Shown here piece after piece: positions 30,701 to 41,186 of a DNA stretch of 64,000 nt (its first letter is position 1; each line of letters begins with the position of its first letter). The stretch comes from Bursaphelenchus xylophilus (lineage: Eukaryota; Nematoda; Chromadorea; Rhabditida; Aphelenchoididae), in assembly GCA_904066235.2 (NCBI GenBank), contig CAJFCV020000003.1:2232001-2296000 (forward strand), read 5' to 3'. A model generated the notes under the pieces. The model did not search any database. It was not told where the DNA came from and was given only the letters and a program-made list of their open reading frames with translations. A program made the position numbers and the translations under genes.

Positions 30701-31556
30701 TCAAGGGGCTATTGCTGGTAAGACACATTACGACTTTAAAAATAGAGACTTTAAAAATTATTTATATTGTAAAATACGCCCTCCACTTAAACTACTGTAA
30801 TTGTTTTTAATCAATTTTTACAGGAAACAGCTTTATTGATCTCGTTCGGTATGTTGTAATGTGTGTGGACGCGGAAGTCCGACGACGATACCGTCAAGTG
30901 TTCATCGACTATTTTTACACCGAACTAAAAAAGGCGTATTTGGAATTTGACATCAATGAAGCCATCGGATTCACTAGAGATCAGGTGAATTATTTTTGAA
31001 AATATTTTTGATTTTTCAGGGGAAAATATTGTAAAATACGCAGCATTGAAATTTCATACCTTATTTTACGGCCCTCACGATCTAGACGTATCTATTCTAG
31101 GCATAAAAATTTCAAAAAAAATCAATTTCTTCCAAGCGGGATCGAACCTGCGACCTTTTAAAATTCGTCTCACAACCACTACACCACAGCGACACGCTAT
31201 GATTTTTTTCTTCTGGCTTTATTTTAAATCTTGTTTAGAGTAAAATACGGCCGCAGCAACAGTTATTAACTAAATATTTCACCTTTTTCACCACAATATT
31301 ATACTTGGTATACAAACCTCTCAAACTCAAAATTTAACCCTAAATTTTTCAGTGTGATGAACTGTACGATCTATGTGTGGTAGAACAAGCCATAATCTGC
31401 ATTATGAACATCCCATTCTTCGGTGCTAATGCGGATAAAGTTCCGGAAATTGAGCACGAAGAACGGATGAAAGTTTTGCACAAAAGATCAAAGGAAATGT
31501 ACGTTGACGCCATTCAGTTGATGAAACAATATGGCTGGGACAAGTTCAAGGCTTGA
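27722..31556 (+). CDS. CHK-kinase-like (DUF1679-type) protein
   Basis: Seven exons (27722-27910, 28474-28728, 29636-29873, 30424-30513, 30595-30717, 30824-30984, 31353-31556) join in phase to 419 residues, the typical size for the nematode CHK/ecdysteroid-kinase-like family with an aminoglycoside-phosphotransferase fold. The N-lobe includes SDIYRTEIIFQNGDHFGLIV with the predicted ATP-binding Lys (VKIP), a conserved Glu follows (HDKEVAFY), and the linker is ILLIEDKG. The catalytic loop reads NGDLWSGNLL around Asp266, with Asn at 264 where the family usually has His, and the metal-binding motif is IIDYQG around Asp292. The substrate is unknown; such enzymes phosphorylate small alcohols or choline-like compounds. 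The start follows a TTTCCAG acceptor by two bases, suggesting trans-splicing. Intron 2 carries a MITE-centred palindrome and intron 6 a tRNA-like sequence. Confidence 0.88.
28990..29612. repeat. Inverted duplication centred on a MITE, CHK-kinase-like intron 2
   Basis: The unique intron sequence left of the MITE (TAATTCATCTATTTTCATCT through GGCATAAAAAGACTTGTACA) is repeated in reverse complement to its right (TGTACAAGACTTTTTATGCC through AGATGAAAATAGATGAATTA). Arms are about 185 bp with scattered mismatches. The right arm ends about 24 bp before exon 3. Confidence 0.9.
29175..29430. mobile_element. Palindromic MITE (family 1) at palindrome centre
   Basis: Ends TACAGTGACGGACCTGATCC and GGATCAGGTCCGCCACTGTA. 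This is one of the best-preserved copies. Confidence 0.9.
31129..31197 (-). repeat. tRNA-like sequence in CHK-kinase-like intron 6
   Basis: Minus-strand A box TGGTGTAGTGG and B box GGTTCGATCCC. It shares AAAGGTCGC before the T arm with other copies. Confidence 0.55.
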
Positions 31557-31885
31557 ACAATCTGTTTGACCCATATTCAATACTAATACATCAGTTACAA
31601 CATGCGTTACATGTAAATAACCTTATTTTACCCAGCTTTTCGATATTTTCTCTCCCATAAACCGGAAAAAGCTAACGTTTTCTAATGGATAAAAGCATCA
31701 CAGGGCGTATTTTACCTTCTGATTCAATTCTCAAATACTTTCAATTCAATATTTATCGATTATGAGATCTTTTTTTTTAAAAAAGTGAGAAAATTTTAAA
31801 ATTTCAATTTAAAATGAGGTAATATCAATATGAAATTCAAAGTTAAGGCGCTTGGGATATTACACAACCCGCAAGAATGCCTAAT
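31557..31885. other. Convergent intergenic region
   Basis: 329 bp between converging stops. AT-rich, with no ORF and no repeat I recognise. Confidence 0.5.
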
Positions 31886-33455
31886 TTACAACATGCTCCA
31901 GTCAATCGGCCGCTTTCCGTGCTTTTCAAGGGCTTTATTCGCCTTGGTGAAGCATTTGCAGTCCTCAAACTTGCGATAACTCAATGGCGATGGATGAGCA
32001 GTCTAGAAATTGATGTTTAATATATCACAAATAACTCATTAGCAGTTCTCATTCACTTCTTAAAACCCTGCGGCCCATTCAACAAGCCAAAAAATAAATC
32101 TATGCCTGGCCGGATTCGAACCAGCGACCTTTCGACTGGAAGCCAAAACTCGAATCCATTAGGCCATAGAGGCACAGTACCTCAAAACTCATCGAATTTC
32201 GATTGGAGTGTAAAAACAGAGTGAAATACGAAAAATTCAGTTGAAACATCACCACATAACTTACTTTTATGACCGAATGTCTCTTGGTATCCACAAAACA
32301 CGCCTTCTTTTGAGCGAAATTCCCCCAAAGGAGGAAAACAACCCCTTCCAGTTCCCTGTTGATGGCTTTGATCACATTATCCGTAAATTTCTGCCATCCA
32401 TATTCGGCCTGCGAGTTGGGTTTGTTCTTTCTGCAAAGGATAATATAAAAAATACTACATTTATAAAAAAAAAATGTCCGCAAAAATAACAATTTTATAA
32501 AAAGAAACATCCTAAATCGCACCTACATTACGGTAAGAGTAGCATTGAGCATGAATACTCCTTGTTCAGACCATTTCACCAAGTTTCCGTGAGTCGGAGC
32601 TTCGAATTCGGGGAACTCCTTCTTCAATTCTTTGTAAATATTTCTCAACGACGGAGGAATTTTTACACCAACTGGGACCGAAAAACTCAATCCCATGGCT
32701 TCACCGGGGTTATGGTACGGGTCTTGACCAATTATGACCACTTTGACTTCATTTAGAGGAGTCAAGTTGAAAGCGTTGAAAACCAAGTCCAATGGGGGAA
32801 AAATTGTGTGTCCCTAAAGAAAAAAGAAGTTTAGAAGAGTCGTTAATAAAAGGCACAGGCTTTTGGGATAATGCCAAAATAAAAGATTATATTCTTAGGG
32901 CAAAAAATATTGTAGTAGTTAAAGTGTAAGGTTTTGATGTGTAGTAAAAGGAAACCGGTTCTTCTAAAGCAAAAGAATTAAAAAGATTAAGGCCACGTCC
33001 CTTACCAAAAATTTAGAACAAAAGTTCTGACATTTGACTCGTGTTTCACTTCAATTTTCGATGTTATTCATGAGGGATACCCACTCCTTTCCTAAAACCC
33101 GAAAAACAAATAAAAAACACTGCACCTTTTTCTGATCACCATCGAGTTTGCTCTTCAACGTCTTCATGTATCCACTCCCAAACTCCTTCGCCAGAACTCT
33201 CCGCCACTCCGGGCACTTGAAACATTCGAGATCCAGGTCCGAAAATGTCTCCAATTTCCGTTCAACGATAATTTCTAAAGGCAAAATAACGCTCAAACCG
33301 ACAAACTCACCTTCAGTAACAGTAGTAGTAACTCCTTCTTCCACTACAACAGTCTCTTCGACGATTTTTTCAGTTATTTCCACATTTTCATCGTGATCTT
33401 CACCTTCATCTAGCTTCTGACGTTTGGCGGGAACAGATTCGACTTCTGTGGCCAT
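31886..33455 (-). CDS. ung-1: Uracil-DNA glycosylase (family 1, UNG)
   Basis: Five exons (33455-33311, 33274-33126, 32813-32527, 32430-32265, 32002-31886) join in phase to 287 residues. The enzyme removes uracil from DNA to start base-excision repair. The water-activating loop [16 protein letters not shown] has catalytic Asp129. The Pro-rich loop [12 protein letters not shown], the uracil-binding strand [11 protein letters not shown], and the DNA-intercalation loop AHPSPLS with catalytic His252 are all present, and the protein ends RPIDWSML. The N-terminal 50 residues are acidic/Val-rich with a nuclear-type signal ([10 protein letters not shown]). At the end of exon 3 several GT donors compete; only the one after 32527 (GTAGGT) keeps the frame into exon 4. 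Intron 4 contains the best-folded tRNA-like sequence of the window. Confidence 0.95.
32102..32176 (-). tRNA. tRNA-like sequence, possible tRNA with TCC anticodon, in ung-1 intron 4
   Basis: Minus strand: A box TGGCCTAATGG and perfect B box GGTTCGAATCC. T stem GCTGG/CCGGC pairs fully with one wobble, anticodon stem TTTGG/TCGAA pairs with wobbles around loop CTTCCAG (anticodon TCC), and the acceptor pairs TGCCT with AGGCA. It is the only family member where all main stems approach a cloverleaf, so it could be a working tRNA or the source of the dispersed copies. Confidence 0.45.
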
Positions 33456-34853
33456 TTTGTGGTACCAAACTTCGTCTAGATTTTACAGACGAAGCCGGTT
33501 TTTGGCTTCTTGTCCATTTTGCAAAAGATTTTCCCGCATTTTTCACCTGCAACGAAATGCCAAGATAATCAAATTTAGCGGAAAATTCAAAAATGCTGCG
33601 TATTTTACATGAATTTGATGCATGGGCTTGATGAAAATGCGATAAAATTACATTTTACCCTCTTCATACCACCAGATTATCTTTTTCCGACCAGATATGG
33701 CTCAAACTCCACCCTCACCTTTCGTCTAGTAGACTCCTACCACGAAAACATATTATGCCAACCTACTGTTTCACTTTTTCCACGGTTTGCACGTAAAAAA
33801 CTTGGCAAATAAGTTTTGCCAAGCGCACAATAAGTTTTATAGTTTTCTTTAGATTCCCCGATTTTTCCCACCCAATATTACACTAGGGGCAAGGTAAAGG
33901 GTTTTCTGTTTTGTTTTCTCGGTTTTTAGGTAGAAACGACAAAGTTCAATAAGTGAAGGATTCTTTGGTTCCCAGTGGGCATAAATAGCTGCGAGTCGCT
34001 GGAAATTTGATCATTTGAGTTTAAAGACGTCATGGATAATATAATCCGACGAAGGGGTTTATTTTCAAACGGGAACTGAGCGAGAATGGTCTTTCTAACC
34101 TTGAAAAGACCAATCTTAGCTCCTAATTTTATTCTTTCAGAATTTTACTTTTGTTTTGGATGTTTGCGAATAATTTTTTGTTATACTTTGTAACTTACGC
34201 ATTGGGTGGGAGTGGGGATAAAGAAAGGTTTAAAATTGGTCTGCATAGTGTTTCATAGGTTTTCAACAGTGCTTAGTAGCTTTTTAGGCCGTCCTTGGGA
34301 TATCTTTTTCGTGTAGAGATGGGTTTTTGGCAGATTTTTAAACATCGGTGTAGCGTTATATCAGAATATCGTTTTTAATTGGATTTGTTTCGGATTTAGG
34401 GCGGGTTGCTGCTTCTAGAGGACGATTTTATTTTTTCTCTGAGCCTGATGTGTCTCTTGGATCTTGTTTGCAGCCAAGGACGTCAAGGTTTTTGTCTAAA
34501 ATAATATAATTTTGCCTAAGCTTCCTATTTTTCGCTCTTTCGGTTCTCCTTGATTCAAAGAACGAGGTTGCATTGCGGTCTATGACCGGTTGCTCGTTTA
34601 GGTTCCTTCTGTCGTCAATCGGGTAGTCATTACACCGCGAATCGCCGTTCCAAATTCGGTGTATGATAAATGCGTGAGAACCAAGTGGCGGCGAGAAAAA
34701 TTGTTCCAGAAGGAATTTCGCTGATAGATTGCTTAATTGCACATTGGTCGACCCTTTTTTCGAAAATTACGAGACTGATAAGAATGGACGGTCAGAAAAT
34801 TCAACAAAATTTTTTGGACAAAAATTGTTTCAAGAGTCGAAAGATGATCATAC

Positions 34854-35102
34854 TACAGTGGGGGACCTGATCCAGTGGCAAAAAACGTATCATTTTGCAT
34901 CCGGGAGGTATCAAAAATGTGGCAAAATGCCTCCCTCTCCAACTGAAAAAACTCCGTTTTCAAAAGTGCGCCAGCTCTTTTTGTGAGGCGCCCTTCAAAA
35001 CGAAGTTTTTTCACTTGGAAAGGGAAGCATTTTGCCACATCTTTGATACTTCCCGGATGCAAAATGGTGCGTTTTTTGCCACTGGATCAGGTCCCCTACT
35101 GT
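34854..35102. mobile_element. Palindromic MITE (family 1)
   Basis: Ends TACAGTGGGGGACCTGATCC and GGATCAGGTCCCCTACTGTG. The flanks are not duplicated here. Confidence 0.9.
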
Positions 35103-36016
35103 GGATGTGCTAGACGGTTTTGTATGGTCGTTTATGATGGCTTTGGGACTCTTTGCAAGATTGAATGGATTTTTCTTGACCATTTATTTGAATTTCTTAG
35201 GTCTAATGGCTAGTTTAATATGGTAAATCGGGCGGAATTTTTTGCTCTCCTTGGCTTAAGTTTTCCTCTGAATCGTTGGATAATCCTTTGCTGGCCTTCT
35301 GTTTGTCGTTTCCTAGCCTTTTGCTTTCCGAATAACTTCTTCTTGTAGCTTATTTTCACGGCTCGTCAATTTGATGCATAGTACAATATAAGAAACTCGT
35401 CGTTGTCAAAGAATTCTGCTTGAAATCGAATGAATTTCTGAGGTACTGAGGTACCTCTGTTACTCAACTTCCCATTTTCTTGCTTCATATTCTCCTGTTT
35501 TTCGTCCTCAACGTCCTCATTAGCAATATAACAAATGTGTTTAAAACGGATTTGAGAATTTTCTCCAGGTAAAGCGTGGGCAAACAGGCACACATTTCGG
35601 GACGCTCAGGAGGTCGTCTGTTCCGTTTGAACATTTCTAAGCCGTTCAGACTTGTCCGACACGAGGTCTTTTCTCGTCTTTTTGAGAGGGGAAAAAGACG
35701 TCAGCCCGTCCTGAAGTTACGTCCTGCCACTTTTTTATTTGTTGGCCGTGAACCAAAAAAGACTGTGGCTTCTTTATAAAAGCATTCTTTTGCAACTCTG
35801 AAGTGTGAAAGCAGCGGGAATAGTACTTTTATTGCTCACGCTGGTTTTTACTTTTCAATTCGAAGCATTTAGTGGATTTTAAAAATTTGTAAGTGCATCG
35901 GAAATCATTTTGGAAAGTTCTGAATGGATATTTTAGTACCAGAAGTTCGGAAATCTGTCATTTACGTTGACTGTTCTGAATTTTTGGGCAAAATGTCGAT
36001 TCAGAACATTCTGACG

Positions 36017-36517
36017 TTGATTTTGGATGGAGTTCATGAATTTCTGTGGTCGAAAAGGGTTTTTTCCTCGAAGTTTGCGTCTTGAAAGCTAAAAATTGAT
36101 GAAATTATTTGTTTCGGCCTTGTAAAGAGTTTTTATGGCGCATTTACGCGAAGAGAAGAGCATTCAGTGGCGAATCTATTCCAGTGGCAAAAAAACGTGC
36201 CATTTTTCATCCGGGGATTATCAAGAACACATCAAAATACCTCCTTCTCCAACGGGCTTTTCAGATCGGAGTCTTTTTAGTTGGAGAGGGAGGTATTTTG
36301 CTGCGTTTTTGATACTTCCCGGACGTAAAATGATGCGTTTTTTGCCAATGGGGCAGGGTCGCCAGTGAATGATTTTCTCTTCACGTAAATGCACCATGAA
36401 ACTGAAACTATAGGGCTAAAACAAATAATTTCAACAATTTTTAGTCTTCAAAACGCAAACTTCGAGGAAACCCCACTTTTCGACCACAGAAATTCATGAT
36501 TTCCATCCAAGATTCTC
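36017..36517. repeat. Inverted duplication centred on a MITE
   Basis: Left CATGAATTTCTGTGGTCGAA, TCCTCGAAGTTTGCGTCTTG and CGCATTTACGCGAAGAGAA are mirrored on the right as TTCTCTTCACGTAAATGC, CAAAACGCAAACTTCGAGGA and TTCGACCACAGAAATTCATG. Arms are about 145 bp. Confidence 0.9.
36163..36368. mobile_element. Palindromic MITE (family 1), diverged ends
   Basis: Left end CAGTGGCGAATCTATTCCAG and right end GGGGCAGGGTCGCCAGTG. It is shorter and more mutated than other copies and sits at the centre of the inverted duplication. Confidence 0.8.
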
Positions 36518-37561
36518 ATCGATTCCTCCTTGTTTTTTCTCAATTTGACTCTTGATGAATATGTTTTGTCTGGGCCTACCGTTTGTTCCTCATTTTATCC
36601 TCAATCATTGACCAGACACGATCCACCCGGGTCGGGCATAATCTGACTTCTTGTTTATCCTCTAAATCCCAGTTGTTTTCTCGGCCTTTTTCTCGTTCCA
36701 TGGCCGAAACTACTCGATTTTTGTTTTTTTTTCTATTGCCTAAACCGTTCAGGCTAAAGAACCGAAGTCTGTTGAAAAATACCCGAACTGTGATCGGGTT
36801 TTTTGATCTCGACATTCAAGTAGTACATACAGGAGGCCGTTGGAGTTCAGAATACTCGATCATGAATGCTTTTTGTTTCGAACTTCGTCAAATGATAACT
36901 TGAGTGTCGTGTTTGTGTGAGCAAAGTACTCGAAAAACGTTATATTTAGTGAGGTTGTCGTCTTTCGGAAAGTCTTTTGAGAAACGGCGATCTGTGATGG
37001 TCGGTCGTTGCTTTTTCTTTTTTTCCAAAGTTAAGATTTAGCAAGAAAAGAAATTGCCGAAAAAATATCTTATTTTTAGGAGCTTTTTGTGTAAATGCAC
37101 CAACTGGTGTTCGAAGTAAACGTGGGTTAAGTTAGAAGCTCAGTTTAGTTTCTCCGTTCGACTTGAAATTTGCCCTTGATCGGAATTATCAGCCTCTCAG
37201 ATAGGGCAGTTTCAATTTTCGACCCCTCCAAGAAACCCTGTCAAGCATACCTTTACGTTCTTTGGAGCTCAAAGAACGCTTTTGAAGCCTTTGATTTGCC
37301 CCGATTTCTTCGGTTCTCTCTTCAAGGACAATCACTCTCGGGGCTCCGGAAGAGCGAGAGAGATGAGAACGTGTTCGTTACTAACAGGCTTTGATAATCA
37401 GTAGTGACCTTTAGCGTATTTCCAAGTATTCCTAGAGGCCTTTTGCGGTTACATGAAAGATTGTTGATGTTTATAAGGTAGTGGTCACGTTGTTTTTGCG
37501 ATTTCTCACGATTTCATGTAAAGAAATTTCGTTTTTAGCCAAGTTTTGGCTCATTTTTACC

Positions 37562-37781
37562 TACAGTGGGGTCCAGTGGCAAAAAAACGTACCATTTTGC
37601 ATCCAGGAAGTATCAAAAATGTGGCAAAATGCTTTCCTTTCCAAGTGAAAAAACTTCGTTTTCGGACGCGCTTTTGAAATCGGAGTTTTTCACTTGGATA
37701 GGGAGGTATTTTGCCACATTTCTGATACTTCCTGGATGCAAAATGGTACGTTTTTTGCCACTGGATCAGGTCCCCACTGTA
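37562..37781. mobile_element. Palindromic MITE (family 1)
   Basis: Left end TACAGTGGGGTCCAGTGG has lost the GACCTGAT segment; the right end GGATCAGGTCCCCACTGTA is complete. It ends 40 bp beyond the poly(A) signal of the neighbouring orphan gene. Confidence 0.85.
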
Positions 37782-37820
37782 AAGTAATATAAAATTTTCA
37801 AGAATTCCGAATAAAAGGCG

Positions 37821-37826
37821 TTTATT
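37821..37826 (-). terminator. Poly(A) signal AATAAA of the 76-residue orphan gene
   Basis: Minus-strand AATAAA about 48 bp beyond the stop at 37874. Confidence 0.55.
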
Positions 37827-37873
37827 TGGATAAAAAATTAGAATTAGTGGATAGTCAGTATCAGTCAAGCCTT

Positions 37874-38104
37874 CTACGCGTGGCTCTCGTCTTCTTCCTG
37901 ACTAGTACAGGCTAAAATTGGGAGTTTTGGGAAGGCCACGACAGCAGTAGAATAGAGGTTCCAATCGTTCTCCTCGCCGGTCGGTCGGGCGTTCCGATAT
38001 AATAGATTGCTCAATAGGATCCTGAGCTCATCGTCTCTGCAGTAATCGACCAGAAATCCGGCTACGGCGGCTCGAAATTGGAGCAGCCGGTCATTCGAGG
38101 GCAT
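37874..38104 (-). CDS. Small single-exon orphan protein, 76 residues
   Basis: A single uninterrupted frame starts MPSNDRLLQFRAAVAGFLVD and ends QEEDESHA. The first 45 residues could form two helices (AVAGFLVDYCRDDELRILLSN) and the tail is acidic. GC content and codon use are higher than in the flanks, and a minus-strand AATAAA lies 48 bp after the stop, which supports a real gene. It is divergent from citrate synthase, with about 300 bp between its ATG and the 5' UTR exon of that gene. I do not recognise the family. Confidence 0.6.
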   Translation of the reverse strand: MPSNDRLLQFRAAVAGFLVDYCRDDELRILLSNLLYRNARPTGEENDWNLYSTAVVAFPKLPILACTSQEEDESHA

Positions 38105-38434
38105 TGTTTTGGAAATAAAATTGAAATTTTGCGAATTTTGATTGATAAATGTTGCCGAAATTGTCTTTCATGTGATTTCGGTGTGTTTTGAGAGGTTTTT
38201 GTTGGGAGAAGAATGTGAAATTTTAGGTAGACTTTGCCATGGATAATATAATTTTGTCTTCAAATTTTAATAATTTTTGTTTTAGAAGTCAAATTGTGCC
38301 CTATTATTGCTGTTGAGGGATTTTATTCGCGGTTTCACGACCTTCCCGCGTTTTTTTACCATGAATTTACCACTTGTCTAGTACAATATCCAAATTTCAG
38401 GTTTTACGCCGTTAGAGCGACTCCACCGTTGATC
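38105..38434. other. Divergent promoter region between orphan gene and citrate synthase
   Basis: 330 bp containing the likely shared upstream region. A TTTCAG acceptor at 38400 precedes the citrate synthase ATG by 34 bp, pointing to trans-splicing or a 5' UTR intron. Confidence 0.5.
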
Positions 38435-40412
38435 ATGCTTCTCTCACGCCAAACTCAGCTGTTGGTTGCCAAGGTTGCGCCCAGTCTCGCGCAGACCGCC
38501 CAGCTCTCCAGCGCCGACTACTCGACCAACCTGAAGGAGGTTTTGGCGAAAAAGATCCCTGCTCACAACAAGGATGTGGCTGCTTTCCGCAAGGAGCACG
38601 GTGGAGATGTCATTCAAAAGATCACGATTGATATGGTGAGATTTTTAATTGTTTTTTTTTGTTGGTTTAGGTATCATGTGTAATATGCAAAGTGATGAAA
38701 TTCGGATGACGATGTCGGTACTAGCAGTTATGTTAGAAATTTTTGAATGAGAATATAAATCAATTTGAGAGGCATGAGATTCATGTTTCAGGTCTACGGT
38801 GGTATGCGCTCCATGAAGGGAATGGTCACCGAGACCTCCGTCTTGGACCCCGAAGAAGGCATCCGCTTCCGTGGTTACTCCATCCCCGAATGCCAAGAGC
38901 TCTTGCCCAAAGCGGCCGGAGGACAAGAACCCCTCCCCGAAGCCATCTGGTGGCTCCTGTGTACCGGTGAAATCCCCGACCAAAAGCAGGTCGAAGCCAT
39001 CTCCAAGGAGTGGGCCCAACGCGCCGAACTCCCCGAACATGTTGTGACCACGTTGAACAACTTCCCCGCCCACCTCCATCCCATGGCCCAGTTCACGGCC
39101 GCCATCGCCGCCCTCCAATCCGAGTCGAAATTCGCACAGGCCTACGCCAAGGGAGTGCACAAGACCACCTACTGGGAGCACACCTACGAAGACGCCATGA
39201 ACTTGCTGGCCAAACTCCCCACCGTCGCCGCCACCATCTACAAGAACATTTACCGCGATGGAGTGGCGGTCGCCCCCATCGACCCCAAACTCGACTGGTC
39301 CGCCAACTTTGCCAACCAGCTCGGCTACAACGACCCGCAGTTCGTCGAACTCCTCCGTCTCTACTTGGTCATCCACTCGGACCACGAGGGAGGAAATGTC
39401 TCGGCTCACACCTCTCATTTGGTCGGCTCTGCCCTCTCGGACTCGTACTACTCATTTGCCGCTGCCATGGCCGGACTTGCAGGACCACTCCACGGACTGG
39501 CCAACCAGGAAGTTCTCATCTTCTTGAAGAAGTTGATCCAAGAAGTCGGAGAGGATTACAATGAACAGAAATTGAAGGACTGGATCTGGAACCATTTGAA
39601 GAGTGGACAGGTGAGATGAGACGGATTTTTGAGGGCTTTGAGGAGGAGTAGACGGATTTTGGAGGGGGTTGGATGAAAAATTACGTTGTTTTAGGTAAAA
39701 AGTTGATGTTTTTGGGTGGTTTTGGGGATTTTTGATGGTTTTTTTAATGAAATGAGGGATGAGAGAATTTTTGGAGGCAGTTGAAGTCTAATTTTGGAAA
39801 AACTTTGAAGGAAAATTACCTTATTTTAGATAAAAATTTAGATTTTAGAGAAATTTTTGGGATATTTGATGGTTTTTTTTTGATGAAATTATGGATGAGA
39901 GGATTTTGGAGGCAGTTTAAGCCTAATTTTAGAAAAATTTTGAAGAAAAATTACCTTATTTTAGGTAAAAATTTTTTATTTTGAGAATTTCCTGGGATTT
40001 TTTTTTGAATTTTGAACACTAATTACGGCTTTTCCAGGTTGTTCCCGGATACGGTCACGCCGTGCTCCGCAAAACCGACCCCCGCTACACGTGCCAACGA
40101 GAGTTTGCCCTGAAGCATTTGCCCAACGACAAGATGTTCAAGCTGGTCAGCGACGTGTACAAGGTGACCCCCGACATCCTGCTCGAGCAGGGCAAGGCCA
40201 AGAACCCCTGGCCGAACGTGGACGCCCACTCCGGAGTCCTGCTGCAACACTACGGCCTCACCGAAATGAACTACTACACCGTGCTGTTCGGTGTGTCGCG
40301 CGCCCTCGGCTGCCTGTCGCAACTGATCTGGGCCCGCGGAATGGGCCTGCCCCTCGAAAGACCCAAGTCCCACTCCACCGAAGGCCTAAAGAAACTCGTC
40401 AAGGCCGCCTAA
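38435..40412 (+). CDS. cts-1: Mitochondrial citrate synthase
   Basis: Three exons (38435-38635, 38792-39610, 40038-40412) join in phase to 464 residues, the normal length. The enzyme condenses acetyl-CoA with oxaloacetate in the mitochondrial matrix as the first step of the TCA cycle. The N-terminus [20 protein letters not shown] looks like a mitochondrial presequence. Catalytic residues are recognisable: the His in [13 protein letters not shown], the His in GPLHGLANQ, and the Asp in [10 protein letters not shown]. Other family stretches include [32 protein letters not shown] and [16 protein letters not shown]. Codon use is strongly GC-ending, as expected for a highly expressed gene. Intron 2 contains a tandem duplication of roughly 128 bp. 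Confidence 0.97.
39740..39990 (+). repeat. Imperfect tandem duplication in citrate synthase intron 2
   Basis: Two copies of about 128 bp share GAGGCAGTT, CTAATTTT, AAAATTACCTTATTTTAG and a GATGGTTTTTTT word. Copies differ by small indels. Confidence 0.7.
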
Positions 40413-40872
40413 ATTAGAGCAGATTAAGCAGGACCAACAACAATGTTTTTAATATTTTTCTTTTCTTTTGGATTGAATCATGTCTGTTTTTGTTTTAATA
40501 GATTATGAACAATAGAAAATGAAGAGTTTGGAGTGATCTGGAAAAAAATTTGAGGGATTTTGAGCGCATTTGAAAATAGGTTAGGGCGCAGCTCGCGGAA
40601 AATAAAAGTTGGAGAAAGGCTGTAAATTGGTGAAAATTGAAGTTGTGGCATGGAAATGATGTTGTGATAAAAATAATTGGAAGAATAGAGTACCCGTGTG
40701 CGAAAGGTAGGGCGCAGGTCGAGAAAAATTGAAAAATGAAATTTTATCTATGGATGAAATTACGATAAATTGAGGAAAATATAATAATGACAAATAAGCG
40801 TAAATAAACATAAAAAGAGTAAGAAATCAAAGTAAATCCACCATCATGGCGATTTTTTTATTTTATTATTAT

Positions 40873-40909
<37 letters not shown>

Positions 40910-41186
40910 AGAATTCCCAATTTTTTCAAAAATTCCCAAAAAAGCTCCATTTTATATCTTATGCAAATTTTTGCATCGCAAAAGTCCTTTTTCGGCCGTC
41001 ATTCCGGCGGATTTCGCATTTCACCCGGCCGTAGTTGCATCCTTCGGTCGTCTCTGCTTGTGTCGCGACGCTTTCCTCGCCTCGAATTCGCATTGCTATC
41101 GGCAAGAATTGAGTTGGAGTTACGGTAGGTCTTCAGGAAATTGCAGTATTCTACGGTACTCCAATTTTCCGTTGCAGTAACCGGCA
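40413..41186. other. Intergenic region with a long poly(T) tract
   Basis: Contains a T-run of roughly 33-35 bases near 40876-40909 preceded by TTATTATTATTATT. The rest is AT-rich. The promoter of the Lys/Ser-rich gene must lie here. Confidence 0.5.

Larger units (their letters stand above)
33456..37820. other. 4.4 kb without a supportable gene
   Basis: Apart from three family-1 MITEs and one MITE-centred inverted duplication I see no feature. Composition is more balanced than in the introns, and ORFs of 60-106 codons have no domain support or splice logic. It could hold promoters, long non-coding RNA or decayed sequence. Confidence 0.5.

Noticed and set aside
33609..33812. 67-codon ORF upstream of ung-1
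   Set aside because: No domain, no splice partner and AT-rich composition.
34853..35113. ORFs on both strands with similar text ([17 protein letters not shown])
   Set aside because: They are translations of the family-1 MITE, repeated wherever a copy occurs, and not genes.
38645..39418. 257-codon minus-strand ORF
   Set aside because: Antisense shadow of the GC-rich citrate synthase exon 2; the plus frame is unmistakable.
39010..39564. 184-codon plus-strand ORF in another frame
   Set aside because: Out-of-frame shadow of citrate synthase with Arg/His/Pro-rich composition.
40876..40909. Poly(T) tract as the tail of a retrotransposon on the minus strand
   Set aside because: No element body, target duplication or pol III box is seen next to it; a simple homopolymer is enough.
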